DNA of 64,000 nucleotides, taken from the NCBI GenBank assembly GCA_016793095.1, contig JAEUJQ010000001.1, positions 124,001-188,000 on the forward strand, read 5' to 3'. Below the pieces are notes generated by a model that saw only the letters and a list, made by a program, of their open reading frames with translations, was not told where the DNA came from and did no database searches. This DNA comes from Myxococcaceae bacterium. GTDB lineage: Bacteria; Myxococcota; Myxococcia; Myxococcales; Myxococcaceae. The translations under genes and the position numbers were made by a program. Each line of letters starts with the position of its first letter. Position 1 is the first letter of the stretch. This document shows, one piece after another, positions 1 to 9,433 of the stretch.

Positions 1-687
<687 letters not shown>

Positions 688-688
688 C

Positions 689-1969
689 ATGGAGCTTAAG
701 AGCCTGACGAACCTGCTGTCGCTGCCCACGCGGAAGAAGCCGGAGGTCGGCAGCACGCCCGCTGACGTCGTCTGGGAGGAGAACAAGTGGCGGCTGCTGC
801 GCTACCGCGCGCGGCCCGAGGGCGTCGGCTACCAGACGCCGCTGTTGCTGGTGCCGTCGCTGATCAACCGGCACTACGTGCTCGATCTGATGCCCGGAAA
901 GTCCTTCGCCGAGTTCATGGTGAAGCGCGGCTTCGACGTCTTCTGCATCGACTGGGGCACCCCCGGGGACGAGGACCGGTTCGTCACCTTCGACGACGTC
1001 GTCGATCGCTGGCTGGGGCGCGCCATTCGCCAGGCCGCGAAGACGGTGCCGCACGAGAAGGTGCACCTGCTCGGCTACTGCATGGGCGGCACGCTGACCG
1101 CCATTCACGGGGCGGTGCACCCCGAGCACATCGCCTCGATGGTGGCGCTGGCGGCGCCGGTCCGCTTCCACGACGGCAGCCTGCTGTCGAAGTGGACCAA
1201 CTCGAAGGGCTTCGACGTGGACGTGGTGGTGAACGCGGTGGGCACGGTGCCGTGGCAGCTGCTCCAGTCGGCGTTCCACCTGCTGCGCCCGACGCTGAAC
1301 CTGTCAAAGGCCGTCTCGCTGCTCGATCGCGCGTGGAACGACGAGTTCCTCGACGGCTTCCTCGCGCTCGAGACGTGGGGCAACGACAACGTCTCGCTGC
1401 CGGGTGAGTTCTACCGGCGCTACATCAAGGCGCTGTACCAGGACGACGGCCTGCTCGCCGGGCGCTTCTCGCTCTCGGGCAGACGGGTCGACCTGAAGAA
1501 CGTCACCTTCCCGACCCTCGCGGTGACGTTCGAGCACGACAACATCGTGCCCGGGCCGAGCGCCGGCGCGCTCATCGACGCGATCGGCTCGCGGGTGAAG
1601 CAGCACCTGCACCTGCCGGGCGGGCACGTCGGCGCGGTGGTGTCGAAGCACGCCGCGAAGACGCTGTGGCCGCAGCTCGAGGCCTTCTACGCCGCCCACG
1701 ACGCGCCGCCGAAGGCCGAGCCGATCGCGCCGGTGGTCCCGCTGACGGCCGTGCCCCGCCCTCCCGCGCCGCTGGACGCCGCCGCGCAGCCGCCGAAGAC
1801 GAAGCCCGCTCCGCCGCGCCCGCCGAAGCCCCCTGCGCCGAAGCCGGCCCTCGACAAGCCCGTCGCGACCAGAGCTCCGGAGGCGAAGTCGGCAGAGGCC
1901 AGGCCGCAAGAGCCGAAGGCCCCCATCAGGAAGGCGCCCACGAAGCCGCCTCCGCGGATCGCGCGCTGA
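689..1969 (+). CDS. phaC: Class III-like poly(3-hydroxyalkanoate) synthase, PhaC
   Basis: 426 residues, alpha/beta-hydrolase fold. PHA synthases polymerise hydroxyacyl-CoA on a catalytic Cys at the granule surface. The lipase-like box is GYCMGG with Cys131 as nucleophile; Asp284 (FEHDNIVP) and His313 (PGGHVGAVV) complete the triad. The spacings of 153 and 29 residues match, as I recall them, Cys149-Asp302-His331 of Allochromatium vinosum class III PhaC. Family members are usually about 355 residues. Here a Pro/Ala/Lys-rich tail of about 90 residues (from about 337) has been added, which looks unstructured. No phaE is next to it; phasin-like genes lie 27 kb away (28300-29088). The ATG follows the synthetase stop by one base. 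Confidence 0.9.
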   Translation: MELKSLTNLLSLPTRKKPEVGSTPADVVWEENKWRLLRYRARPEGVGYQTPLLLVPSLINRHYVLDLMPGKSFAEFMVKRGFDVFCIDWGTPGDEDRFVTFDDVVDRWLGRAIRQAAKTVPHEKVHLLGYCMGGTLTAIHGAVHPEHIASMVALAAPVRFHDGSLLSKWTNSKGFDVDVVVNAVGTVPWQLLQSAFHLLRPTLNLSKAVSLLDRAWNDEFLDGFLALETWGNDNVSLPGEFYRRYIKALYQDDGLLAGRFSLSGRRVDLKNVTFPTLAVTFEHDNIVPGPSAGALIDAIGSRVKQHLHLPGGHVGAVVSKHAAKTLWPQLEAFYAAHDAPPKAEPIAPVVPLTAVPRPPAPLDAAAQPPKTKPAPPRPPKPPAPKPALDKPVATRAPEAKSAEARPQEPKAPIRKAPTKPPPRIAR

Positions 1970-2071
1970 CGAGACGGCGCCCTCGTGGGCGAGCGACGTG
2001 GGTGAGCTCGGCGCCCTCTCGTACGAGGATGACGCTCCTTCGCACGCCATGCGGCTGCCGTTGAGCCTCCT

Positions 2072-3763
2072 TCACTCGGGGCGGCCTGGCGCGAACGGGC
2101 TCGGCAGCAGCGGCGGCCGATCCTTCCCCTCGAGGGAGCGCTGGAGCTCGATCTCCTGCAGCAGCACCGCCGGCGCGACCGTCGACACCGGCACCATGCC
2201 GCTCTCGGCGCCGCAGAAGCCGTTGAAGACCCCCTCGCGCTTGCCGGTCGCCAGCACCTTGTTGATCGACGACAGCGGCGTGCCGACGATCTCCACCCCG
2301 CGAACCAGCGACTCCTTGGCGTCGCGAACGTCCACGCGGAACACCATGCGCGGAGTGCCTTTGAACGCCTGGTAGCCGAACGAGGTGGTGTTCGTATTCC
2401 CACCCGTGATGTCGCGGATGATCAGCGCGTACGGCTTGCCCTGCTTCTTCGCCTCGGCGATCAGCGCCTTCTTCAGCTCGGCATCGCCCAGCGCCTTCTT
2501 CGACTCGACGAGCAGGTTCGCCATGCGCGCCACCGGCTTGCGATTGCCCTGCGCGCGCCCGTGGCCGTTCGACGCCGAGAAGCCCTCGACCGGCTTCCGC
2601 GACAACAGGAAGTTCCTCAGCACGCCGTCCTGCACCAACGGCACGCGCTGGCCGGCCACCCCCTCTTCGTCGAACTGGTAGTGCCCGTTGAGGGCGACGC
2701 CAGCGCGTTCCTTCAACGTGGGATCATCGACGACGCTCAGGAACGCCGGCAGCACGGGCTTGCCCACCTGCCCGCGGAACGTCTTGCCCTCGGCGTCGTT
2801 GTCCTGCCGCTCGCCCTCGAGGCGGTGGCCGACGGCTTCGTGGAACAACACGCCCGCGGCGTCAGGCTCGAGCAGCGCGGGGCCGGTGTAGGGGTCGATG
2901 GTGGGCGCGGCCCTCAGCGCGAGCAGATCGGCCACCATCGCGTCGGTGTCCTTCGCGATCCGCTCGTCCGTCGGGAGGAGCTCTTCGCGGGGCGCGTACC
3001 AGTCCCTCGAGTTCTCGAGCAGCTGGCCGTCGTCCGCGCGCGTGACGGCTGAGACGCGCACGCTGAAGAGGGTCTCTTCGGTGACGAGGCGGGTGCCCTC
3101 GCTGGACGCGTAGAGCCGCACCACCTTGTCACCCGCGACCCGCACCTCGGAGTCGATGAACGCCTTCTCGGCCGCCAGCCGCCTCGACACCGCCTTCGCG
3201 AGCGCCACCCAGCGCGCCTTCGAGAACGCATAGGGCGCCCGCGGGCCCACGAACACCTCGCGCTCCTGCTTCGTGAACGAGGGCGCGCGCCCCGGCGCCT
3301 CCACCGTGTAGACGTCTTCGCCCTTCTTCTTGAGGTAGTTGAAGAGCGCGCTCTTGTACTTCTCGTCGATCACGAGCCACAGCGCGGTGCGGAGCGCCTC
3401 GGGCGAGTCTTCGATCGGGCCCTGCTTGGGCGCGAAGAAGCTGGTGCCCTTGAGCGAGAAGCTGAAGTCGAGCTCCTCGCCGACCGAGCTGTCGAACTGG
3501 TACGAGCCGACCCGCACGTCGGCGTAGAGCTTCCGCTCGCGCGCCGCCTCGTCAGCGAAGAGCGCGCCATACTTCGCGCCGAGCTCATCGTGGGTGTAGT
3601 CCTTCACCTGTGCCGCCACGAAGTACGGCGCCGGGTTCTCCTTCAGCGTCAGGGACCGGTGACTGCGATCGATCTCGGCCACCATCGCCTCGAGCAGGTC
3701 GAGGCGCGCGTCAGGCGGCGGCTTGCCCGACAGGAGGAGCATGACTGCAGCGGTGAGCACCAT
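2072..3763 (-). CDS. TldD/PmbA-family metallopeptidase, probably exported
   Basis: 563 residues. The TldD zinc motif is present as HEAVGH at about residues 308-313, followed by LEGERQDND, as in TldD where it reads HEAVGHGLEGD. TldD-TldE degrade unfolded peptides and mature some peptide substrates. Two features depart from cytoplasmic TldD (about 480 residues): a short hydrophobic N-terminus (MVLTAAVMLLLSG) that looks like a signal peptide, and about 90 extra residues. No TldE/PmbA partner gene is adjacent. Start codons at 3763 and 3742 are both possible; 3763 gives the longer signal-like segment. It lies 61 bases after the barrel-protein gene on the same strand and could be read through from it. 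Catalysis is inferred from the motif. Confidence 0.82.
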   Translation of the reverse strand: MVLTAAVMLLLSGKPPPDARLDLLEAMVAEIDRSHRSLTLKENPAPYFVAAQVKDYTHDELGAKYGALFADEAARERKLYADVRVGSYQFDSSVGEELDFSFSLKGTSFFAPKQGPIEDSPEALRTALWLVIDEKYKSALFNYLKKKGEDVYTVEAPGRAPSFTKQEREVFVGPRAPYAFSKARWVALAKAVSRRLAAEKAFIDSEVRVAGDKVVRLYASSEGTRLVTEETLFSVRVSAVTRADDGQLLENSRDWYAPREELLPTDERIAKDTDAMVADLLALRAAPTIDPYTGPALLEPDAAGVLFHEAVGHRLEGERQDNDAEGKTFRGQVGKPVLPAFLSVVDDPTLKERAGVALNGHYQFDEEGVAGQRVPLVQDGVLRNFLLSRKPVEGFSASNGHGRAQGNRKPVARMANLLVESKKALGDAELKKALIAEAKKQGKPYALIIRDITGGNTNTTSFGYQAFKGTPRMVFRVDVRDAKESLVRGVEIVGTPLSSINKVLATGKREGVFNGFCGAESGMVPVSTVAPAVLLQEIELQRSLEGKDRPPLLPSPFAPGRPE

Positions 3764-3824
3764 GGACCGGCGACGCTACCAGCCCCGGTCGAGGTGATCC
3801 GCCTCGACGACGGCGAGGCGCGAC

Positions 3825-4484
3825 TCAGAAGCGCACGCCGACGTTCGCCCGAATGGTGATGCCCGACAGCGGGAGCGCGCCGACGTTGACCGCGTTGCGG
3901 CCGCCGATCGGATCCGCCTGGGGGCCGACGACGGGAGCCGGAGCCATCGCGTCGAAGTCGTACGCGGGTCGCAGCACCCCGCCGGCGCCGAGGTCCGCCA
4001 CCAGGAAGACGCCGCGCTGCTCGGGCTTCGTCAGCCGCGCGCTCACCTGCACGCCCAGCCCGGCGTGGCCGGCCACGTTGCCGACGGTCTGGGTGAGGCG
4101 GGTCGTGTTGAACAAGGTGAGCGTGGCCCAGTCGGCGCCGACGCCGACCCGGACGTACGGCTCCAGCCAGGTGAGCAGCTTCCAGCGCGCCGTGCCCGAG
4201 ACCTCGAACCCGAGGAGCGTGAGCCCCGAGTTGACCTGCGCATGGGCGATCCCGTCGACGCCGCCGGTCGAGAACGCCCCCTCGACGTCGATGGAGAAGC
4301 GGCGCAGCTCGAAGGTGGTGCCGCCCGCGAGCCTGAAGGACAGGAAAATGTCGTCGCCGTCGAGCAGATCGTACCCGCGCGCCGAGAAGAGCTGCGACGA
4401 CAGGCCAACCGTCGCGTGGAGCGGCGGGACCTCGGCCGCCGCGAGGGAGCCAGAGAGGAGGGTCGCGAACAGGAGCGTCTTCAT
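3825..4484 (-). CDS. Putative exported beta-barrel/outer-membrane protein
   Basis: 219 residues. A signal peptide is visible (MKTLLFATLLSGSLAAAE, cleavage probably after ALAA-like Ala). The rest alternates polar and hydrophobic residues and ends in VRF, as outer-membrane barrels often do with a terminal aromatic residue. No enzyme motif was found. Its start overlaps the stop of the upstream lipoprotein gene by 4 bases (ATGA), so it is translationally coupled to the two beta-propeller-like lipoproteins. A joint envelope role for the three is inferred from this arrangement. I do not recognise the exact family. Confidence 0.6.
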   Translation of the reverse strand: MKTLLFATLLSGSLAAAEVPPLHATVGLSSQLFSARGYDLLDGDDIFLSFRLAGGTTFELRRFSIDVEGAFSTGGVDGIAHAQVNSGLTLLGFEVSGTARWKLLTWLEPYVRVGVGADWATLTLFNTTRLTQTVGNVAGHAGLGVQVSARLTKPEQRGVFLVADLGAGGVLRPAYDFDAMAPAPVVGPQADPIGGRNAVNVGALPLSGITIRANVGVRF

Positions 4485-5974
4485 CGTCCATCCTCCGGTC
4501 GATCGAGATCACCACTCAGCGCGAAGTCGGCCACGCGCCTCACCGAGCGCCGCTCGGTCGCGCCCACCGGGAGGAAGGAGAGATCGCCGAACGGCGACCC
4601 GTGATCGGCCACCACCTGCCCCTCGGACGGCAGGTGGAGCAGCCCGGTGACCGGGGCGTCGAGCAACACCTCCGCGAGGCCCATGGAGCGCAGCTCGACC
4701 GTCACGACTGCCGGCTGCGTGCCCTGCGGGACGGCGATGAAGAGCGACTCTTGATCCGCCGACAGGGTGACGGCCGAGGGCTTCCTCGCGAGCTGGATCG
4801 TCTGGGCGCGGACCCGGAGCCGGTTGGGCTCGTCCGTCACCGACACCATGTCGAGCGCGCTCGCGCCGGACTCGACCGAGGGGAACGTCAGCACCGCCCG
4901 CCCAAGCTGCGGGAGCACGAAGGCGCGATCGGGGACACCGGACAGCGTGGTGACGCCGCTGCGCCCGTCGAGCACGTCCCACACCACGGCCGAGCGGCTC
5001 GCCGGCGACCAGAGCAGGACCCGCCCCGGCGCGAGGGTGGCCAGGCTCGGAAGCGACGCCGGAAGCTGCAGCCGCTTCACGTTGTCCTGAATGCCGCGCG
5101 CGTCGAGCAGCAGCGCCTCGCCCGAGACCGAGTACGTCGCGAGCACCGCGTCGCCCGCCGCCTCGGGCGCGAGTTCGAGATCGGCGAGCCCGGTGCCGCC
5201 GGCGACGAAGTTGATCGACGCGCTCACCGGCGCTCCGACCTCGGCGCCCAGCTCGATCACCACCACGTCGTCCACGCCGAGCGTGCGCACGAAGAGCCAC
5301 CTCGTGTCTCGGGAGAACAACAGCTCGACGACGGCCGCATCGACTGTGGAGCCGGCAGGCCTGAGCGCGATTCGCCTCGCAGGGACCTCGGGCCTCAGCG
5401 CGTCGAAGAGCGCCACGCCGCGATCGAGCGCGACCGCCACCAGCCTCCGGCCGCCCACGGGGGGACCGAACTGCACGAAGCGTGGGGCCAGGCCCTCGGT
5501 GTCGAGCTGGACGCGAGAGACGGTCTGCGCGGCCACGTTCAGGAGCCCGACCTCGTTCAGGTTGCGCGCGGCGAGGCCGGCGCTCCTGACCGCGTCCCAG
5601 GACAACACGCCGAAGGCTCCCTCGGGGCTGAAGGTGACCCGATCGAACGCGCCGGGCATGTCCACCGTCGTCACCTCGCGAGCCTCGACGTCGAGCAGAT
5701 CGAGCCTCGGCGCACGAGCGGTGCCGCTCAGGATCGCGAGCGCGTCCCGGCCGGGCACCTTCACAGCGGCGCGAGCTCCGGGCGTCACGAGCAGCATGGC
5801 CGGTGTCTCGCCGGGCGTCACCACGACGGCGCGCCGGGTCTGCGGCACCACCTGCACGACCGCCTTCGAGGTCGCCACCAGCGGCAACGGGACGATGGCG
5901 GCGTCATAGAGCGAGCCCCGCCGGCCGCAGCCCGCGAGCAGCACGATCAGCCCTGTCAGGAGCGCGCGGATCAT
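4481..5974 (-). CDS. Lipoprotein, probable beta-propeller
   Basis: 497 residues. The N-terminus is a lipoprotein signal (LIVLLAGC, lipidated Cys about residue 16). The body consists of repeating beta-rich segments with phrases such as VTFSPEGAFGVLSWD and LSADQESLFIAVP, which is typical of WD40/YVTN-like propellers. There are no catalytic motifs. It sits between another propeller-like lipoprotein upstream and a putative barrel protein downstream, each joined by a 4-base ATGA overlap. Propellers of this kind usually bind proteins or are structural; the ligand here is unknown. Confidence 0.65.
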   Translation of the reverse strand: MIRALLTGLIVLLAGCGRRGSLYDAAIVPLPLVATSKAVVQVVPQTRRAVVVTPGETPAMLLVTPGARAAVKVPGRDALAILSGTARAPRLDLLDVEAREVTTVDMPGAFDRVTFSPEGAFGVLSWDAVRSAGLAARNLNEVGLLNVAAQTVSRVQLDTEGLAPRFVQFGPPVGGRRLVAVALDRGVALFDALRPEVPARRIALRPAGSTVDAAVVELLFSRDTRWLFVRTLGVDDVVVIELGAEVGAPVSASINFVAGGTGLADLELAPEAAGDAVLATYSVSGEALLLDARGIQDNVKRLQLPASLPSLATLAPGRVLLWSPASRSAVVWDVLDGRSGVTTLSGVPDRAFVLPQLGRAVLTFPSVESGASALDMVSVTDEPNRLRVRAQTIQLARKPSAVTLSADQESLFIAVPQGTQPAVVTVELRSMGLAEVLLDAPVTGLLHLPSEGQVVADHGSPFGDLSFLPVGATERRSVRRVADFALSGDLDRPEDGR

Positions 5975-7647
5975 TGGATCTCCCCATTCAGGGTGAAGCC
6001 CGTCGCCGTGCGGACCTGGCCGGTGTCGAGCTGGATGACGCTGATGCGGCCCGCCGGGTGCTGCTGCGAGACGAACACCCGGTGCGGGGTGATGCCGGCC
6101 GCCTCGGGCACGGTGCCCATGTAGAGCGGCGTGGACGCGAGCGTCAGCGTCGTCGTCACCAGCGAGCTGAGGTTCACCGCCTGCAACTGGTACCGCTTCA
6201 GCGTGTCGTTGCGCAGCGCGACCCCGACGTAGCCGCCGCGCGGGGAGAACGCGTAGCGGGTGGGCAGCGTCGAGCCCGTGCGCTGGAGCTGCGCGAAGCC
6301 GGTGGCGATGTCGAAGACCGAGAAGCCCTCGTCCTTGTCCACCGCGGCCTCGTAGGGATCCCTCGCGGTCGTCGCGGGATCGGCCTTGTGGATGATCAGC
6401 GCCGAGCGGGAGTCCGGAGACACCGACACCTCGTCGATCAGCTTCTCGAGCGGGTACCGCGTCACCCGCCCCGACGGGATGTCGACGCGGGAGAGCGACT
6501 CATCGCCGCTCACGTTCGACCAGACGAAGGCGAACATGCCTCCGGGAGGCGTCGCCGATGGAGGAATCGCCACCTGCCCCACCCCGCCGTCCGCGACCGC
6601 GAAGGTGTCGATGCCAGACGGGTTCGCGAGATCGCCAGGCAGCTCGATGTACGCGACGCGCCCTGCGCTCCGCAGCGCCGCGACCGCCGCCGTGCCGTCG
6701 GGCAGCAGATCGAGATCCGTCGCGACCTCGGAGAGCGGGATCGAGGACAACGCCTGGCCGTCGAACGCCGCGAGCTCGGGCGCGACCGTCGAGCGGATCA
6801 TCACCACGGTCCCGTCGGCGCTCGCCACCACCTCGCGGCTCGTCACGTCGGACGACAGGCTCGCTGGCAGCGTCACGCGCGTCGCCAACGCTGCGGTCGG
6901 CGGCAGCTCGAACACCGAGATGGTGGACTTCGCGAAGACGAAGAGCCGCGTCGAACGCCCCTGCTCGGTCCGGAAGACGACGTCGGTGATGCGAAAGCCA
7001 CCCGCGCGCTCGCTGACGACCTGAGCCGCGGGGGCGCCGTTGCGCAGCTGCGTGACGTCGATCAGCGCGAAGATGCCCTCGGCCCCGGACGCCGGCGCCA
7101 CGCGTGGGTCAGGCCACGCCACCGCGAACCGACCATCGGCCGACAAGCTCAAGACGCCGTACTGTCGCTTCAGCGCCAGCCGCGTCACCTTCGACGGCAG
7201 GGTGCGCGAGTCGATCACCGAGATGGAGGCGTCGTCGTACGAGAGCACCATCGCCGCGTCCTCCCCGGGGATCGCGACGAGATCGACGGGCTTCGGGCCA
7301 ACGGGGATCGCCTCGATCAACAGCGTCAAGGGGTCGATGCGCGCCACCGACGCGGCCGTCGGGTTGAGCGCGTAGACGTAGCGCGGGGTCGCCACCGGAG
7401 GCGCGTCGCCGATGCCGCGGTTCTGCTCGACCTCGGGCGGCACGCAGCGACCCTGATCGCAGGTGAAGCCGGAGGGGCACTGCGCGGAGGAGTTGCAGGC
7501 GCTGCCTGACCCGCCGCCAGCGCCGCCGAAGTTCCCACCCGCGTCTGATCCGTCGGGCACGGTCTGGCGTGAGAGGCTGGCGGCCGCGCCACACCCTCCC
7601 GCGACCAGCACGAGGATGATCGCGATCACGCGTCGTCGAGCTGTCAT
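5971..7647 (-). CDS. Lipoprotein with Cys-rich segment and probable beta-propeller
   Basis: 558 residues from the ATG at 7647. That start is chosen because it gives a clean lipoprotein signal (AIILVLVAGGC) and has a GGGAGCC ribosome-binding sequence just upstream; the open frame extends further but without a signal. After a Gly/Ser linker comes a Cys-rich stretch, CNSSAQCPSGFTCDQGRC, of the kind common in myxobacterial surface lipoproteins. Then come repeating propeller-like units (for example VSVSPDSRSALI and LSADGRFAVAW). It is the first gene of a three-gene coupled set (7647-3825). It looks distantly related in architecture to the next gene. Function unknown. Confidence 0.65.
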   Translation of the reverse strand: MTARRRVIAIILVLVAGGCGAAASLSRQTVPDGSDAGGNFGGAGGGSGSACNSSAQCPSGFTCDQGRCVPPEVEQNRGIGDAPPVATPRYVYALNPTAASVARIDPLTLLIEAIPVGPKPVDLVAIPGEDAAMVLSYDDASISVIDSRTLPSKVTRLALKRQYGVLSLSADGRFAVAWPDPRVAPASGAEGIFALIDVTQLRNGAPAAQVVSERAGGFRITDVVFRTEQGRSTRLFVFAKSTISVFELPPTAALATRVTLPASLSSDVTSREVVASADGTVVMIRSTVAPELAAFDGQALSSIPLSEVATDLDLLPDGTAAVAALRSAGRVAYIELPGDLANPSGIDTFAVADGGVGQVAIPPSATPPGGMFAFVWSNVSGDESLSRVDIPSGRVTRYPLEKLIDEVSVSPDSRSALIIHKADPATTARDPYEAAVDKDEGFSVFDIATGFAQLQRTGSTLPTRYAFSPRGGYVGVALRNDTLKRYQLQAVNLSSLVTTTLTLASTPLYMGTVPEAAGITPHRVFVSQQHPAGRISVIQLDTGQVRTATGFTLNGEIQ

Positions 7648-7872
7648 TCGAGGCTCCCTCCGGCCCGGCGGCGTTGTCTGCAAGAAATCCACCGCGGCGG
7701 AGTTCCCTGACTCCGAGCACTTGTCGCAGGTCCTCACCACCGAAGCTGCGCTCATCCGGCGCCACGCGACAGCCTCGTCATGGCGCACGCTCCACCCGCT
7801 TTGCGCATCCTTCGCGGCTGGCGGGTCCACGCCAGGGGCCGGGAGGGCCCACTTCCTTTCTGCTTTTCAGTC

Positions 7873-7900
7873 GCGCCGGGGTTCGCTTCAGTCCCGGCGC
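7873..7900 (+). promoter_or_regulatory. Hairpin in the PARP leader
   Basis: A perfect 8-bp inverted repeat, GCGCCGGG/CCCGGCGC with a 12-base loop, lies 33 bases before the first PARP start codon. There is no T-run, so it is not an obvious terminator. It could be an operator or an RNA structure in the leader, but in GC-rich DNA an 8-bp stem can arise by chance. Confidence 0.3.
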
Positions 7901-7933
7901 CGTCTCACCACTCATCACCCCGAGGGTTCGAAC

Positions 7934-9421
7934 ATGGCCGCAGCGAAGAAGAGCATCCCCGTCGACGACAACTGCCCGCTCAAGGGCGCGGCGGTGCACG
8001 AGGACTACGACTGCATCCTCAACCAGACGAACATCGGCGCGAACAACAACAAGTTCTACGTGATCCAGCTGCTCACGAAGGGCGGCAAGTTCTACGCGTG
8101 GACGCGCTGGGGCCGGGTCGGTGAGACGGGGCAGAACGCGCTCGTCGGGCCGACCTCGTTCGAGGGCGCGCTCAAGGTCTTCGAGTCGAAGTTCAAGGAC
8201 AAGACGTCGAACAAGTGGGCCGACCGCGCGAAGTTCAAGCCGGCCGCGGGGCGCTACACCCTGATCGAGGTCGATCGGTCGGCGTCGGCAGACAAGGCCG
8301 AGGAGCTTGAAGAGAAGCTGAAGGACATCGACAAGCAGGCGGCGAAGCTGTCGAGCGCCACCGCGAAGAAGTTCAAGCCCAGCGCCCTGCACCCGCGGGT
8401 GCAGAACTTCATGAACCTGATCTTCGACCACGACATGTTCAAGGGCGCGATGGCGTCGTTCGACATCGACGTGAAGAAGATGCCGCTCGGCCAGCTCTCC
8501 ATGGCCCAGGTGAACCGCGGCTTCGACGTGCTCGAAGATCTGCGCGCCGCGATCAAGGCGAAGAAGCGCGCGAAGATCATGGAGCAGACCTCGCGCTTCT
8601 ACACGGTGATCCCCCACGCGTTCGGCCGCAGCGTGCCGCCGCTGATCGACACCATCGAGCTCGCGGACAAGAAGCAGGAGATGCTCAACGTCCTGTCGGA
8701 CATCGAGCTCGCCATCTCGCTCGAGAAGGCCGATCAGAAGCCGGCGAAGGAAGAGAAGCTGGCGCCCCACCCGGCCGACGAGAACTACAAGAAGCTCAAC
8801 GCCGAGCTCGAGCTCGTGGCGCCCGGCTCAGAGGAGTACGAGCTGCTGCTGCGCTACCTCAACGAGACCGCGTCGTCGTACCGCAAGCCGAAGGTGCTCG
8901 ACATCTTCCGGCTCGATCGCAACGGCGAGGGGGCGCGCTTCAAGGCCCACGACGCGATCAAGCACCGCAAGCTGCTCTGGCACGGCACCAACGTGGCCGT
9001 GGTGGCCGCCATCTGCAAGTCGGGCCTGCGCATCATGCCGCACTCCGGTGGGCGCGTCGGCAAGGGCATCTACACCGCGTCCGAGAACGGGAAGTCGATC
9101 AACTACATGGGCTGGGCGAAGAACCTGGGCGTCATGTTCCTCGCCGAGGTCGCGCTCGGGAAGGAGCACTCGATCACGCGTGACGACTCGTCGCTCAAGG
9201 CGGCGCCGAAGGGCTTCGACAGCGTCGTGGCGCGCGGCCACACCGAGCCCGACCCGAAGAAGGAAGTGGTGCGCAAGTACGACGGCAAAGACGTCATCAT
9301 CCCCAACGGCAAGCCGATCAAGATGAGCCAGTACTCGAAGAGCTCGTTCACCCAGAGCGAGTACCTCGTCTACAAAGAGAGCCAGATCCGCCTGCGCTAC
9401 GCGGTGCACGTACAGAGCTGA
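7934..9421 (+). CDS. Poly(ADP-ribose) polymerase homologue: WGR + regulatory + catalytic domains
   Basis: 495 residues from the ATG at 7934 (GAGGG seven bases upstream). It has the core of eukaryotic PARP1/2. A WGR domain spans about 27-105, with Trp59-Gly-Arg in RWGRVGETGQ. A helical regulatory domain (about 146-270) carries KMPLGQLSMAQV. The catalytic domain runs from about 280 to the end. The ART triad is complete: His350 (LLWHGTN), Tyr380 (GKGIYTAS) and Glu476 (SEYLVYKES). In PARP1 this Glu is needed for chain elongation, so polymer synthesis from NAD+ is predicted. There are no zinc fingers or BRCT domain, so it is organised like PARP2/3. The second PARP gene follows after 12 bases. An ADP-ribosylglycohydrolase and an NAD+ ligase lie within 8 kb. 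PARPs are uncommon in bacteria, so transfer is possible. Confidence 0.93.
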   Translation: MAAAKKSIPVDDNCPLKGAAVHEDYDCILNQTNIGANNNKFYVIQLLTKGGKFYAWTRWGRVGETGQNALVGPTSFEGALKVFESKFKDKTSNKWADRAKFKPAAGRYTLIEVDRSASADKAEELEEKLKDIDKQAAKLSSATAKKFKPSALHPRVQNFMNLIFDHDMFKGAMASFDIDVKKMPLGQLSMAQVNRGFDVLEDLRAAIKAKKRAKIMEQTSRFYTVIPHAFGRSVPPLIDTIELADKKQEMLNVLSDIELAISLEKADQKPAKEEKLAPHPADENYKKLNAELELVAPGSEEYELLLRYLNETASSYRKPKVLDIFRLDRNGEGARFKAHDAIKHRKLLWHGTNVAVVAAICKSGLRIMPHSGGRVGKGIYTASENGKSINYMGWAKNLGVMFLAEVALGKEHSITRDDSSLKAAPKGFDSVVARGHTEPDPKKEVVRKYDGKDVIIPNGKPIKMSQYSKSSFTQSEYLVYKESQIRLRYAVHVQS

Positions 9422-9433
9422 GGAAAGCCCACC

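Noticed and set aside
7648-7933. N-terminal extension of the first PARP back to 7463.
   Set aside because: The added residues overlap the divergent lipoprotein gene and lack any domain; the ATG at 7934 has a good ribosome-binding site.
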